Source: Sympetrum striolatum (Eukaryota; Arthropoda; Insecta; Odonata; Libellulidae). From it: a stretch of 64,000 bases of DNA. Below, in pieces: positions 24,210 to 35,873 of this stretch. The translations under genes were made by a program, and so were the position numbers. The notes below the pieces were generated by a model. That model was not told the origin of the DNA. It made no database searches and saw only the letters and a program-made list of their open reading frames with translations. The stretch lies in contig OX388345.1 of the NCBI GenBank assembly GCA_947579665.1, positions 66,269,454 through 66,333,453 on the forward strand, given 5' to 3'. How positions within the stretch are numbered: position 1 is the stretch's first letter; every line of letters begins with the position of its first letter.

Positions 24210-25659
24210 CAACCAAATATATACACAACAGGAACAAATGAAATGACAGTTGAAAAGTGAACAGCAAATAAGGTTCTTGTACATTAATAATTACCACAAA
24301 GTTACGCCTGATTCTGTATCACTTATTCATTATGTTTTACTTTACCATGACTATTGAACGCTAAAATTATTCTACCGTTTCTTGAGTTATTACAGCGAGT
24401 TTTAAATAGTTTCGTTTGTATGCATGCTTCTTCTGCTTTCTGATATTCGTTGTCTGATTAATGATAAAATAGTTCCCCTGTTATTTATTTCCAAAGCGAA
24501 AGAGGAGGTTTCCATTTATCATCGGAGGAGGTATGCAACTCCGTGCGGGACATACTTCAGCATTCTTTAGCAGTCTCTTATTGATTTTTCTCGCAATGTA
24601 ATGCCATTTCCCTTCGCATGTAACTCCGACTGTGCACCGCCGACTATTGCATCGGTGAAATGCGAACGAGTAACGGTTAGGCTGTCTTCGATTCAAACTG
24701 AAAAGAAATACACTGTTCTCAGAGTTTTTACGCAGGCATATTGGCTTTGTGTTTATCCTTGTTTAACTCATATCAAAAGCGCTCTGAGTTCGTTTAGAGA
24801 ACTCCTCTAAAATCATTCGTAAAAGAAGGGCATTCAAAGGCTTGAAATCAAGATGGCGTCGTTGGGTCAAAGGAGATCTGTGCCATCATATGAGCAATTA
24901 GAATGGAAGCTTGTCATTTTTCGTACATTACAGACACTCCTCTCGTTTATGCTCTAGATATAATGATTAAATGGGATATATTAGGCGTACTCATAAGCAG
25001 TTTTCGCGAACCAAGGAATGCATTTTATTATACTTGAGATAAAATGATTATTTATAAGCTATCAGGCCTACTTATAAGCTACAGATCGTTACATTTGCTA
25101 ATCAAGGAAACATTTTTCCCCCGTAAAATGCATTCTTTTCTTTCACTAATTATTAGAAAAATTGAGGTCAGAACATCATAAGATTCTTATTCGTTATTGA
25201 TATATTGCACCAGTTAGCGTAGCCTGAAACATCATTAGTGAAGGATCCATGTTCCATGTCAATACGCTTCTTCCTGTAGGGTAACTGACATTTTTATCGT
25301 TAATTAAGGAAAATAATAAACTTATTTAGTTAGATACAGTATCCTAAAATGTATGCTGTGAGGGAGTTATGTTAAAGTTTTCAAAGTTTCCTAAGTTTTC
25401 CTGTATCTTTGATAAATATAACATCGAGTAAGATACTTCAAGTTCTAAGCATGTCATTCTCAAAACCAAACAGAAAAGTTTGCTTCCAGTTGGGGTACAT
25501 TAATTTATTTTTCGTTAAATATGAATTATTCAGTACTATTCATTGAAATTTGCGATTAATGGAGTGGAATATTGAAATACAGAGGAGTATCCTTTGATTG
25601 ATTATTACCATGTTTCTTGCATGGTCTTGCGAGACTGCGAAAGATCGGTAGAACCACAT
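24210..25659. other. AT-rich non-coding stretch
   Basis: No gene or further repeat recognised, apart from the CAGGAACAAATGAAA word near 24229. Short overlapping open frames at 24481-24810 on both strands have no motif. Confidence 0.4.
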
Positions 25660-26332
25660 TAAAATCAATTTTAGCAAGTGGGAGTTAATTTAACGCGTGG
25701 TTTAACGAAAAAAACAGTTTTGCATCTTAATGGATCGCGACGAAGAAAAATGGTTGTGGATAATCCAGAGCTCATTTGAAATTTAAATCGAGTCGCAAGC
25801 AAGGTGTTTGCCGGAGCTGAACGCGAATTTAACGAATATTTTCCTATCGAATATCTGGTTACACCTTTGAAAGCTCGATTTAGCATATCCAGAAAGAGAC
25901 GTCCTGCACATCTTCATCACAGCATTTCATTTTTTTGTGTTATTTTCTCGGGAAGATAACGGGAATGTCTGCCTTTTTATTCCTTCTTTTTGCGATAAAT
26001 TCGCGAATCCCCCTTCCCGAGGGGACGCCATAACTCTTCGTCGAATGACGGCCGTCAAATTGATGATATGTTTCCATACTCGTCATCCGTGCCGTTTTTG
26101 CGCTAATAAATGCTGCGGGAGATAACATATGGTTCTTTCGATGAGAAATCGGTAGGCGCGACCTCTCCACAATTGCGCAAGGACTCGGTCGCCCTTCAAA
26201 AAGTCTTGCCACATTCAAATGTCAGTCCTCTTTAATCGCGACGGTAAATGTCAAGAGAATGCTGTTATTTGATTGTCATTGGGACGCGAACGATTCCAGG
26301 ATATCACTTCTCACTTTTATAGTCCTTGAAAC
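25660..26332. promoter_or_regulatory. CpG-dense patch, left half
   Basis: CpG-dense DNA with mutually overlapping open frames (minus 25671-25886, minus 25940-26218, plus 25937-26125), none recognisable. It resumes after the repeat island at 27182, so 25.66-26.40 and 27.11-27.65 were probably one continuous CpG-dense segment before the insertion. Regulatory role is inferred from composition only. Confidence 0.3.
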
Positions 26333-27181
26333 GGAGAGATATTATCCAGATTTTGCTTTGCTAATATAAATGTCAGTCAGGAGTCGTCTCGTTGCACGTC
26401 GAGTACAAGATAACAATACAGTAATAGTAGAAGAGAATTAGAAAACTTTGTATGCTTCCCCGAGAAAATTTATTGCGACTGGTTTCTCTAAATTTCTACC
26501 ATATTCAGGCACAGGAAATAAGGAGCATAAAGTATTTTAAGAGTTTAATCAGGGGTGGGTAAGGTGGGGATGGTAGGGTAGTCCCTTACCAATTTACCCT
26601 AGAAATTTAGCGAAACCGGTCGCAATAAATTATCTTGTTGAAGTATACAAAGCTATCTTATTCTCTTCTGTGATGGCTTTCCACGAAGTAACACCGAAAC
26701 ACATTGATTTTATTAACAGTAATAGTAAACAGTAAAATATTACAATATAGCAATGACAATTATAAAATTACATTAATTACAAATGAATACATTTACAGAT
26801 TAATATAAACATATAGTAATTACAAATTTACATTTAAATTCACATTTACTAATCCTAAGGGTGGCAGATGAAAAAGAAAAAAAATCACAAAGACATCAAA
26901 TTGACATATCCTACTAATTAATATTCATCGGAAAATAAAGGTCAGCTAGGCGTCCTTCGAATAATTGGTTTCCTTGATATGCGTATTTTTTTAATTTTTC
27001 TCAGCAGAAAGAGTGAGATGAACCTGAGAATGAAGAGAGAAATAGGATAGATGAGATCTATTCATATAAACGTTATTCAGATAAAAACAGAAAGGAAGAG
27101 TATGTGAGAATGGAGAGATATTATCCAGATTTCGCTTCGCTAATATAAATGTCAGTCAGGTGTCGTCTCGTAGCACCGTCG
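26333..27181. repeat. Repeat island flanked by a 70-bp direct duplication
   Basis: The direct copies GGAGAGATATTATCCAGATT... occupy 26333-26401 and 27112-27181; they differ by four substitutions and one indel. Two of the substitutions are CG to TG in the left copy (TTCGCTTCGC against TTTGCTTTGC). Between them lie the inverted repeat at 26427-26672 and an AT-rich, CpG-poor tail (26690-26940). The duplicated ends are host-like sequence that continues the CpG-dense flank. Confidence 0.75.
26427..26672. repeat. Inverted repeat with GAAACCGGTCGC in each arm
   Basis: The left arm 26427-26500 and right arm 26598-26672 are inverted copies of about 75 bases, at roughly 80-85% identity by eye. The right arm reads AGAAATTTAGCGAAACCGGTC... 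and the left is its complement with CGACTGGTTTCTC. The loop of about 97 bases contains a G-rich run (GGGGTGGGTAAGGTGGGGAT near 26552-26571). TGGCTTTCCACGAAGT follows at 26674. Confidence 0.75.
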
Positions 27182-27650
27182 CAATCGAAAGAGCAACTGT
27201 TATTGTGCGGAGCAAGATCGCTTATCCGTTTGATTTACATCCATAAGGTTAATTAGTCGTGCTGAATTTGCGGCGAATGTCACTCCAATGTCGTCCGTGG
27301 GGGATTCGGCTCTCCCGCACGAAATTTTTTCTTCCTCGAGGCCTTTTATGTCGCGGAGCTTCGAATGACAGGAAAAGATGCTTTGTGTCCGTACGGTGCA
27401 ATTAAATGTGAGCGAAGAAGAGTTTTTTCCTCTGTTATCGGAGCGAGATGAGAAGTGGCCGCGAAGAGGAATTTTCCGACCGTTCCCATACAAAGCCAGA
27501 TTCCGTCGTAATTGAAGACTTACGCTGCGGCACTTATGTAAGGGAAATGTTTCCAAGAGCAGACGGTAAGAGAAAGATGGTAAATGCGAATGTAAAAAGG
27601 TTTAAATACGAAAATGGCAAAACGTTCTAAATTGAAGGCATTTAAAATAA
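27182..27650. promoter_or_regulatory. CpG-dense patch, right half
   Basis: Dense CpG with a 118-codon minus-strand open frame (27200-27556) and an overlapping plus frame (27448-27630), both unrecognised. Best read as the continuation of the segment ending at 26401. A decayed or lineage-specific exon is possible. Confidence 0.3.
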
Positions 27651-30600
27651 TGCGAATGCAAAAAAGCTACCTTCTAGTCCCTTCCATACTTCGTCTACTT
27701 AAATACCCTGGCAGTCTCCTGATTTTTACCTGTCGATGATCATAAATGATCAAAAATCTATAATTTATAATTCTGAAACTAAGTATCGATATGGTTCCAT
27801 ATACCTTGAATAAAATATGTTGTAATAATTCTGGGAGTTTCCCAAGCTAAGCGTTATCTGTGATTAAGTTAGCTCATCTATGTATTGAATTAAATTTCAA
27901 ATTAATGATTAGCTTTCAGTCACATTAAAAAGTAGCAATGCAAAATAAAAGCGTTAGATTTCTCTGGAACAGAACTTATGTTCCGTAATCCACTTATATA
28001 TACAAATTGATATCTTCTATGCCAGCTGATAAGATAGCATTGCTCGAAATTTTCCTATGGTAGAACACAACCAATGCAGGGATTTCTACGGAACACCAAG
28101 GTGACTCCCTAGTGATGGGACATATTAATGGTAAATAGTTGGTGCAAATGAAAGCCAATAGCACAATCTACTGGAAAAGTGAGGAGGGACACTTATTTTT
28201 CAACTTCAATTAGCAACAAAAAGTATACGAGCCTCGTTAATTACATAAATTTTTCTAAGAAAACGCACACTTTTTTCAAAGAATACAACTCTTCTGCGGA
28301 ACAAAGTTTAGGATGCGCTTGAGTTGGAAATGGAATGAAAAATTACCATAAATTCTTGCGCAATTAAGTCTAATCCCTAATCATATATTAAAAATCTCTC
28401 TTAATAGCATAACGAACATCAGCTTCCGTTAAAGTTAATATTTTGATTGATCTTAGTATCTTTGATCTTTCTACTCCTCTCTTTAACATCAAAGTGTAAA
28501 ATTTTTAAATTCAGGAAAAAGGAATGATTATGACTATTTCAAATGCTTCTGTACTTAAGCCAGTGTCTGTAATGAGTTTCAGAAATTCAGAACGTTTCAG
28601 AAATTCTCGTAATTGAAATTCATGTTTCCCTTGTCATAAAAATTTTGATCGAGGTTGCACTGCATACTATATGCAGTTTATAAAACTGCTATGTGAAGAA
28701 TCGCGAAGATAACGTTCGTTTTTCAATAAGAAAAAATCGCAAATTTTAATGGATAAGTTATAAAATTCATTCCCCCTATATGAGAGAATAAATGTCAAAA
28801 TATGGTTGTATCAAAACCCCTTGTACCATAAAATCGGCTATGTTTCAAATACTATTTCAAGAGAATGATTTTACTATCATCAAGGAGGAAAACTGAGCCT
28901 GAAGTCAGACTTTTCTTCTTTCAATTTTTGCAAGAATATCTAATTATGTCTCAATAGGGCAGGTAATTTATAGAGAAAGTTTTTTGTATAACGAATTCAG
29001 TTTCCCATATTAAAATTGATCGATGCGCATGAGCTCTAATTGGGTAGTGAATCAAATATTTGAGATTTTTCTACTAGATATTTCAATAAGCACACTCGAT
29101 GGCTAAATAAGCCATATGTGGCATTTCTACAATATCTTTTTCGAAGCAAACGCTGTCATATGTTCTTCCATAAGTGCTCCGAAGTTCAGCTTGTCAACGC
29201 ATTTATGCGTTGAGTATAAAATGATAAAATTACTCATCGATCACTTCTTTAACCTTACAAATTCTTGCAATGAGCAAAATAATAGTCAATGCGAGCGATA
29301 TTGTGCTTTCTACTTTCTTAGAGGTGAGATTTAAGACACTTTTATCAAACAATGAATCTTATGGTGTTCTTATGTATTGATGATTATTAAAATTTAACAA
29401 ATCAGAAATTTTAGTCTTGCAAATAAATTTCAGCCTTCATTGATTCAAATTTCATGATTTAAGTTTGGGGCAGTTCGGAAAAAAAGAGTTATGATTTGAA
29501 AATGCGAAGTCATGAAAAGAAGGCGGAAAATGCAGATCATGAAGCGTCATCATTCCGCAATTCTCCAAAATTTCGAATCCAAGGTCACCATAAATGTGTT
29601 GTGTAAGCAACGCCACAGCTGTTTATCGTTGGCCAAGTAAACATTAGGTGGGAATATTTTCTCAGAGGTAAGGACTCCCCCGTTCCTCCGATAAGATCCA
29701 TTGTGCACGCCCGAATGCTGATAGATTACTTAACGGGCCGGGACGTGACATGTTTGTATCTGCCGTCATAAAACAAAAAAATACGAGTTACAAAGCTCTG
29801 CGGTAATGCCTCTCCTGAATGTATCATGCTGATCATGCATAGTTGTTTTGATGGTTGTGGAACTTACGAGATCTTTTGGGACAGTCGAAAACTGTCGCGA
29901 CATTTCGAATTTGTTGTGTTTCAAAGGTGAAAAAGAAGTTACACCCAAAAAGCTAAGCTATGCACCATGCCACAAGCCAAAAAGCGGTTTGGTATGTGGA
30001 AAACGAGAGATCCATATAGCTTATATGGTGACTACTATATTATAAATTTAATAAATATAATTTAAAATGCTTGTTAAGAAATCCTTTTCAAAGAGTACGA
30101 AGGGAACTGTGTCCTCTAATAACTTAGAATAAACCAACGGTCGTTTCTTGACGTCTTATTTTGATATCAACTAACTTTTTCATTCCATTTTGCTCTTTAA
30201 TGAAGACAAATGTTATCAAAATTTCGGACATTGTTACCAAAAATATTTTAAGATTAAAGTATTTTTTAATGTAATCTTCTTCTACATAGAGTCGAATTTT
30301 AATTTTGAGGAAACTTCTTGCAACACATCGATGCCAGTCGATGTCGATCGCTCCGTCTAATGTCTTGGCAGTTATGAGTATAATCGAGGGAGAATTTTTA
30401 TTTTCGAATTGTGTCGTGACATTTGTAGAAACTTCTAAAATAATAGAATAGAGAGGATAATCTTTTTCATGATTTCACAATTCTTTTATAAGAATTTAGG
30501 TGATTTTGAAGTTAAATTACCTTAAATCCGTTACATTACCTCTGTGAGTTAGGACTTGGTTGTTCATCCTAGACATCGAACCTGCTGTAGTAGCGAAAAA

Positions 30601-31079
30601 GAATGATTTAATTCTGTAGATGTTATTATTAGTGGAGTCGGTATATGAAGAATTTCGAGCGACCGTTGAGATTTGAAATTCCTTCATGATTTTGTTTTCT
30701 CTTCTATGAAAATTTTCCCGAAACGTTTTTTAATACTGGTATTAACTAAATTCGGATGAGACATTTTCAAGTACTCAGGGTGTACTCGAATTATTTTTTT
30801 AATCAATGATGGATAAACACCCACCATATAATTTTCACATTATAAACAGATACAAATGCACCACGCGCAGGAAAGCGCAAGTAGCAAAGCGATGAGAGAA
30901 AAACATGCCCCCTGATTTCATTCAATCGTTACAAGAGACTCACGTTAACGAAGGAATGATAAGATAATGAAAACGTACTTTCAACAGTAAGACCTTTCCA
31001 GAAAAAAGCCCTAAATCGGTAATCCAAGGTTACAATTCGACCGCTTCGTCAAAACCTGTATTGGAGGAAATCTCTCAAT
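27651..31079. other. AT-rich non-coding stretch
   Basis: No gene recognised. A CpG-richer island near 29580-29770 contains no open frame of note. Otherwise AT-rich with scattered chance frames. Confidence 0.45.
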
Positions 31080-31560
31080 CCCTTCGCTTTAAAAAAAGGA
31101 GAAAGAGCAGAGTACGTGGAGGGAGATGTGGAAGGAGCGGTAATGGAAGGGATTAATCAGGGGATAGAAAAGTATTTAAACGCATTTTATGGGAGCAAAC
31201 AGTGGAAAGGGCTTACGTGGGTGGGTAATGAGAGTGGGAAACTGCGGAGGAGGAAAGCTGCGTTCCCAGAGGGGGAGTTGGTGGGGAGATGGCGAAGGGA
31301 GATTAGAGGCTTAGCGGCCAACGACTTGAATCCCAAAGGGTGAACGTCAGAGGAAGATCCAGCTGCGTCTGTTTGCTCCTCGCCAAAGACCTGAATGAAG
31401 AGATTGTTTACGGAATCGAGCACCATAATCGAATGTGGAAGGATTCCCAGCCGGACTGCTTGAGTGGAATGCGATGAAAGGGTGCGATCGCGGTTCTTTC
31501 GCGCCGTGTGTTTCGGCCGAAAAGGATTCGTGGTGGAGGAATGTTTCATACTCGATTGAG
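31080..31560. promoter_or_regulatory. GC- and purine-rich patch with overlapping open frames
   Basis: The plus strand is strongly purine-rich (GGAGGGAGATG..., GGAGGAGGAAAG) from 31110 to 31310 and CpG-rich after 31300. Open frames run on plus (31116-31343, 31435-31632) and minus (31187-31609, 140 codons). They overlap antisense and show no domain, so coding status is unsupported. A regulatory element or an exon of a fast-evolving gene are alternatives. Confidence 0.25.
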
Positions 31561-31750
31561 TTAGGGAATTCTGAGAATAGAATTCGCTTTTTCTTTCATG
31601 AGATATCAAATTTGAACTTTGTCGAATACTAATGCTTGTGTAGGCATCTTGAAATTATGTTTCTAACGATGCATACATTATTCAAGGTGGCATTTAAATT
31701 AATGAATAACATTCCGCGATACTAGGTGAAAAATCGTTTTAAAAAATTGC

Positions 31751-31803
31751 CTGATTCGATGATGAAACCGGTCAACTGGCTATAATTTTATTGTGGATTT
31801 TGC
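31751..31803 (+). repeat. Recurrent core repeat, shortened copy
   Basis: CTGATTCGATGATGAAACCGGTC is a compressed version of the core in which the variable spacer is nearly lost. It is followed by TTTTATTGTGGA, the same downstream box seen near 2098 and 18970. Confidence 0.6.
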
Positions 31804-34493
31804 ACAAGTTTTGTTAGTAAAGACTTTTTTGTAGTATTTGTAATGTTATTCATCACAGGAACTTGAAAGAGGTATATTTAAGGAAGAGCGACTTCATCGA
31901 GGAAATGGAAAATAATAGTCAATTCAAGGCGCTCATGTGGAATGAGTTCTACCAATTATTTTTGTAGTTAGCTTCTGTAAAGAATTTTATGATAAAAAAT
32001 TCGATAGCATAATTGTATAGAAGAACTTAAAAATCTAAATCATGCTATCAATAGATAAACTGCTTAATTTCTATCTCCTTATAGGCGGCAGAATGTTGTT
32101 TGCATAGCTACCATCACCTACAACGTTACCATCTACAATTCAGTCTCTTTCTGAAGTGGGAATGCGCAACAATTGAAGGCACTTAAATATGTGAACAACT
32201 CTAAAAGCTCAGTCTTTCTTTTAAGGTGATACATTTCTTGAAATGGGTATATGTTTCTTTACTGGAGTTCTAGACCTTATAAGATAAAAATGATCAGGAC
32301 TGTAGACCGCATTCGCCATGGATTCCAAACTCCTTCTGAATTTTGATTTCCAGTTTTGAATGTAACGTGATATAAATGACATAAGTACAGATGAAACGCA
32401 AAATATAATATTCATTAGATACCTTTCAGTAATATCTGTAGCCTAATGAGCTCGATGTACTAGTATACGTAAAATTAATTACTTTTTCACTATCTGACGT
32501 AGATATAGTTTTGGGACACAATTTCCGCTATTTTCAGTATTGAAGAAGGATTAGAAGATTTCACGTAGGTTTTGATCATGGCAAACATACTCTATGAGAG
32601 CTAAAGGTGTCCGCTATTTCGTAGCGATTGATAAAAACTATTTATACTTTAATTGCATTGGCGGTATGGAAATGTATATGAAATTAAAATGTCTACACTT
32701 GTTTACTCGTATGTGGAAGGTATTCTCTTTAATTCACCGATCAGTATTGATGTCTACTTGTATCCCTTATATGGTAAAACTCCCACAAATATGCTATTAA
32801 CATAGAAGTAGGAGGCGCGTTGGTCGCAACTGCAATGTAAACTCGAATTTGAAACTGACACCTCTGCATAATGGAACACCTGCTTTTTCATTTACATTAA
32901 CACGAAAAATATAATTGTATCATTTTTTAGTTTCGTTTCCTCCACGATGATTCTCTTTCGTTTATTCAGTGACTCAATTCGTCCATCATATACTTAGGCT
33001 TGCACAGATGTTTCACACCATCTCATGTACCATGTGTCTTTTCCCTCGAGTTATGCATTTCCAGTTGTAAGTAGGCGTTGACTCAAATGAAATTTACGAT
33101 GCATGTATCTCTTTAAATATATTGAACTTCATTAGCATCCCCTCACTTCATTTACGTTGGTTTGAGTTTTAGAGGAGATTTGTGCTAATACAACCTAAAG
33201 CCTCTTTTCTCCATCCAGTCTAAGCTGAACTATGTTATTTATTTATTTTTACTGAGTATTGAGGCTACGGTACATGCATACTATCATGATGTATGCTGCT
33301 TATGAATACGCCTGAGTTTATTATGCGTATCTAACTTAAATATTGCTTTATATGTCGTGTTAAATTTACTCGTTGCAAAAATATTCAATTCTAGCATCAG
33401 CTAGCTGAATAATGAATTTATATTGCGTAGGCCGAAATTTAACGCGTAGTTTTTAGAAGCGACCTATTTTTCGGAACGAATAGAAGCCATTTCTCATGGA
33501 GCTCCTCTGCAGTTACTTCGTCACGGGTAGCAATTATCCCTGGCTTATTTAGGTTGACTGTCTTTGCAGAATGTTCAAGAAACTATACTTCTATATATAC
33601 TACCTTGCTAGTCGGTGACTTTTAGGAGGTATAAGAGCTAAGGAGATAAATACAGCATTTTTTTAAATTTCGTTAAGACAAAGTATATTGCTTATCTCAC
33701 CAATCTCAAGCCGATTTTCAATAAAAGGTCTCAATTTGCTTTTATCCTGGTGTTCAACAGGAATACTTTCCTTACCTTACCTTTTGACACCACTGAATGA
33801 ATACAATGAGCTCAGCAAAAATGAGAAACGCAGTGACCCAAGAGCTAAGAATCTTTATTATCGTCCATTTATTCTAACATTTTCAATAACTGTTAATCCA
33901 TCGAATAATTTCCATGCAATAAGAAGGAAATCTACTTTTCTAGCCTATGATTCATAGTTGCGGTTAGCATAATTTCTGCAGAAGTTTTTTTCGCTTCAAA
34001 ACCTGAATAAAGTGTCTTTGAAATTGTTCTAACAAATTCTATGAATAAATGTAGAGTAGCATAGGGCTGAATTTTGTAACTAGTTTTAATCTTTTGTTAA
34101 CCATTATCGACTAAGACAAGTTTATTGACGACTGAAATGGAAACATGTATTCAACTAAAACTGGAGTAATCCACATGAAGGAATTCCACCGGATCATAAG
34201 TTGATTTTAATGCAAAAGATAATAAATCCAAGAATTTAATTTAAAATTAAAATTTAATGAGGTGCCCTTGATTTTTTCCTTTGCTGCATATTTTACTTTC
34301 GATTTACAGTATTTGGTTCATTCTCAATTTTAATTGGCTTTATAAGTTACAATATAACTATTTTTGACTCAAATACGTTCCATGAACACAGACAGGAATG
34401 TATTATAACGTATAAAGAATCACGCGCCTAGGAATTAGGCTTTGATTTCAAGTCCTCTAATAATTTCAAATATCTTGAGACACAATGGATTTG
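31804..34493. other. AT-rich non-coding stretch
   Basis: No gene, RNA or repeat structure recognised. Scattered open frames of 60-90 codons look like chance. Confidence 0.45.
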
Positions 34494-34700
34494 TTAGGAA
34501 GGTTCTAAAAGGCAAAATAGAAGGAAAGGTACCAAGAGGAAGACCAAAGGACAAATATGTAGATCAAATAAAGAGGGATGTAGGAAAGAGGAGATATCAG
34601 GATGTAGTAGGGTAAGCACTCTAGTAGCTCTAGATAGAGAGAAATGGATGGCTACCGACGACCAATCTACGGATTGAATGACCAATGATGATGAATAATT
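34494..34700 (+). pseudogene. 3' remnant of a non-LTR retrotransposon (LINE) ORF2
   Basis: From 34502 the plus strand reads VLKGKIEGKVPRGRPKDKYV and continues to VGKRRYQDVV before a stop. A shifted frame (from about 34624) then reads VALDREKWMATDDQ and ends at TGA. The order G-K-(I/R)-x-G-x-x-x-R-G-R-P-x-x-x-W/Y, then a D-R-x-x-W box near the end, is the familiar C-terminal tail of arthropod LINE ORF2 proteins. GATGATGATGAAT follows the stop. Frame change and internal stops show it is dead. Only the tail is present; reverse transcriptase and endonuclease domains are not seen. Confidence 0.7.
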
Positions 34701-34849
34701 CCAAACGCGCAAAAAAAATTTCAGTCACCATTGATTATTCAAAAAGATCAATACCTCCTCTCCGAAATAATCCTATTTCAAGAAATACATTATTTATAAT
34801 CTCGTTCTTATTCTTAACAATAATCCCAATCGTAGTTAAATTCTAAATG

Positions 34850-35265
34850 TGAACAAAATAACAAGGAAAGCGTGGAGAGAAGAGCTGCGTCGCAAATTCT
34901 CCTCTCCGAATTCCAGGGTCTCCTGATTCTGCAGAAGAACAATGAGCGGACCCTGGAAAGACGAAAGAGAGCTCGCGAATCTTGAGCGACTCCGCACTTT
35001 TCGTTTTCAACGGTCGGCGGTTTTAAATCCGATTTTCCGGCCAATGAGAGCCTGGATTAAGCGGGCGGGAAACAGGGAGGCAAATCCCGAGGAGGAATGC
35101 GTCGTCTCGGAAAGGAATGCCGTAATTGTCGCACCACTGCGAATCCCACGGAGAAACCAGGGGCGCAGTAGGATGGCCGTGCATGTAATCACGGGGAATG
35201 CTAGAACTAATCTAAGATTTTCAGCTCTGCAGCTGCGAATGGGCATGCTGAGGATTGTCCCCACA
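34850..35265. promoter_or_regulatory. CpG-dense patch with CCAAT and E2F-like sites
   Basis: CpG-dense DNA with a CCAAT box at 35041-35045 and, 19 bases further, GGCGGGAAA at 35064-35072, which matches the E2F/DP consensus. A 109-codon plus-strand frame (34942-35271) and antisense frames overlap here and are unrecognised. CCAAT followed by E2F is common in promoters of cell-cycle genes (established knowledge); with no adjacent exon identified the role is inference. Confidence 0.3.
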
Positions 35266-35371
35266 TGTTAGGGCCTGGGGCAGATGACAAGCACGAGAGG
35301 CTGTCTCCTAAAGGTGCTGGCGTCAATGCTAGAATATCCGAGAATAATATTTATTCTCCTACCTTATAGTA

Positions 35372-35871
35372 GTACGTTCAAAACGTTCCTGAACTTATTT
35401 TTTCCCACGTAAACGCCGAGCATGAGAAATGTAAAATCCTGATGGTAGATAGCGCCACATATTGTGGGTACAGCCCTAGATCTCTAATATACACCTATAC
35501 ACTGACGTTGGGTACAGCTACCTACCACCTTCCTATTTACCACCAAAATTATACATGAAACTCAACGGAACGGCGATTCATGATGTAGTATTTCATAACG
35601 AATTGAGTAAATAAAATAAACCACATTTCAAAAAGAAACTGGTAGTTATTTTATTATTAGGTGTCACACTTGAAAATTAGGCTTCTGTGTTGAAACGTGT
35701 TGTTTCTGTGAAGGTTTTTTATATTGTATTTTGCTAAGTTAATTCAAAATAAAATAACTACCGGTTTCTTTTTGAAAAGTGATTTATTTTATTCATTCAT
35801 TTATAATTTTACATTTCTCCTGCTCGGCGTTTTCGCGGGAAAAAAATAATTCGGGAACTTTTTGAACGTAC
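35372..35871. mobile_element. 500-bp mariner-like non-autonomous element with nested inverted repeats
   Basis: Outer inverted repeats of about 70 bases (35372-35447 and 35803-35871) start GTACGTTCAAAACGTTCC and end in its complement GGAACTTTTTGAACGTAC, each flanked by TA (35370-35371; 35872-35873). An inner pair of about 55 bases (35601-35655; 35748-35802) abuts the right outer repeat but is separated from the left one by about 150 bases. There is no transposase frame. TA duplication and the terminal sequence suggest the Tc1/mariner superfamily. Outer identity is about 85-88% by eye, so insertion is not recent. Confidence 0.85.
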
Positions 35872-35873
35872 TA

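Noticed and set aside
31187..31609. 140-codon minus-strand frame
   Set aside because: Antisense to two other open frames in the same GC-rich patch; no domain.
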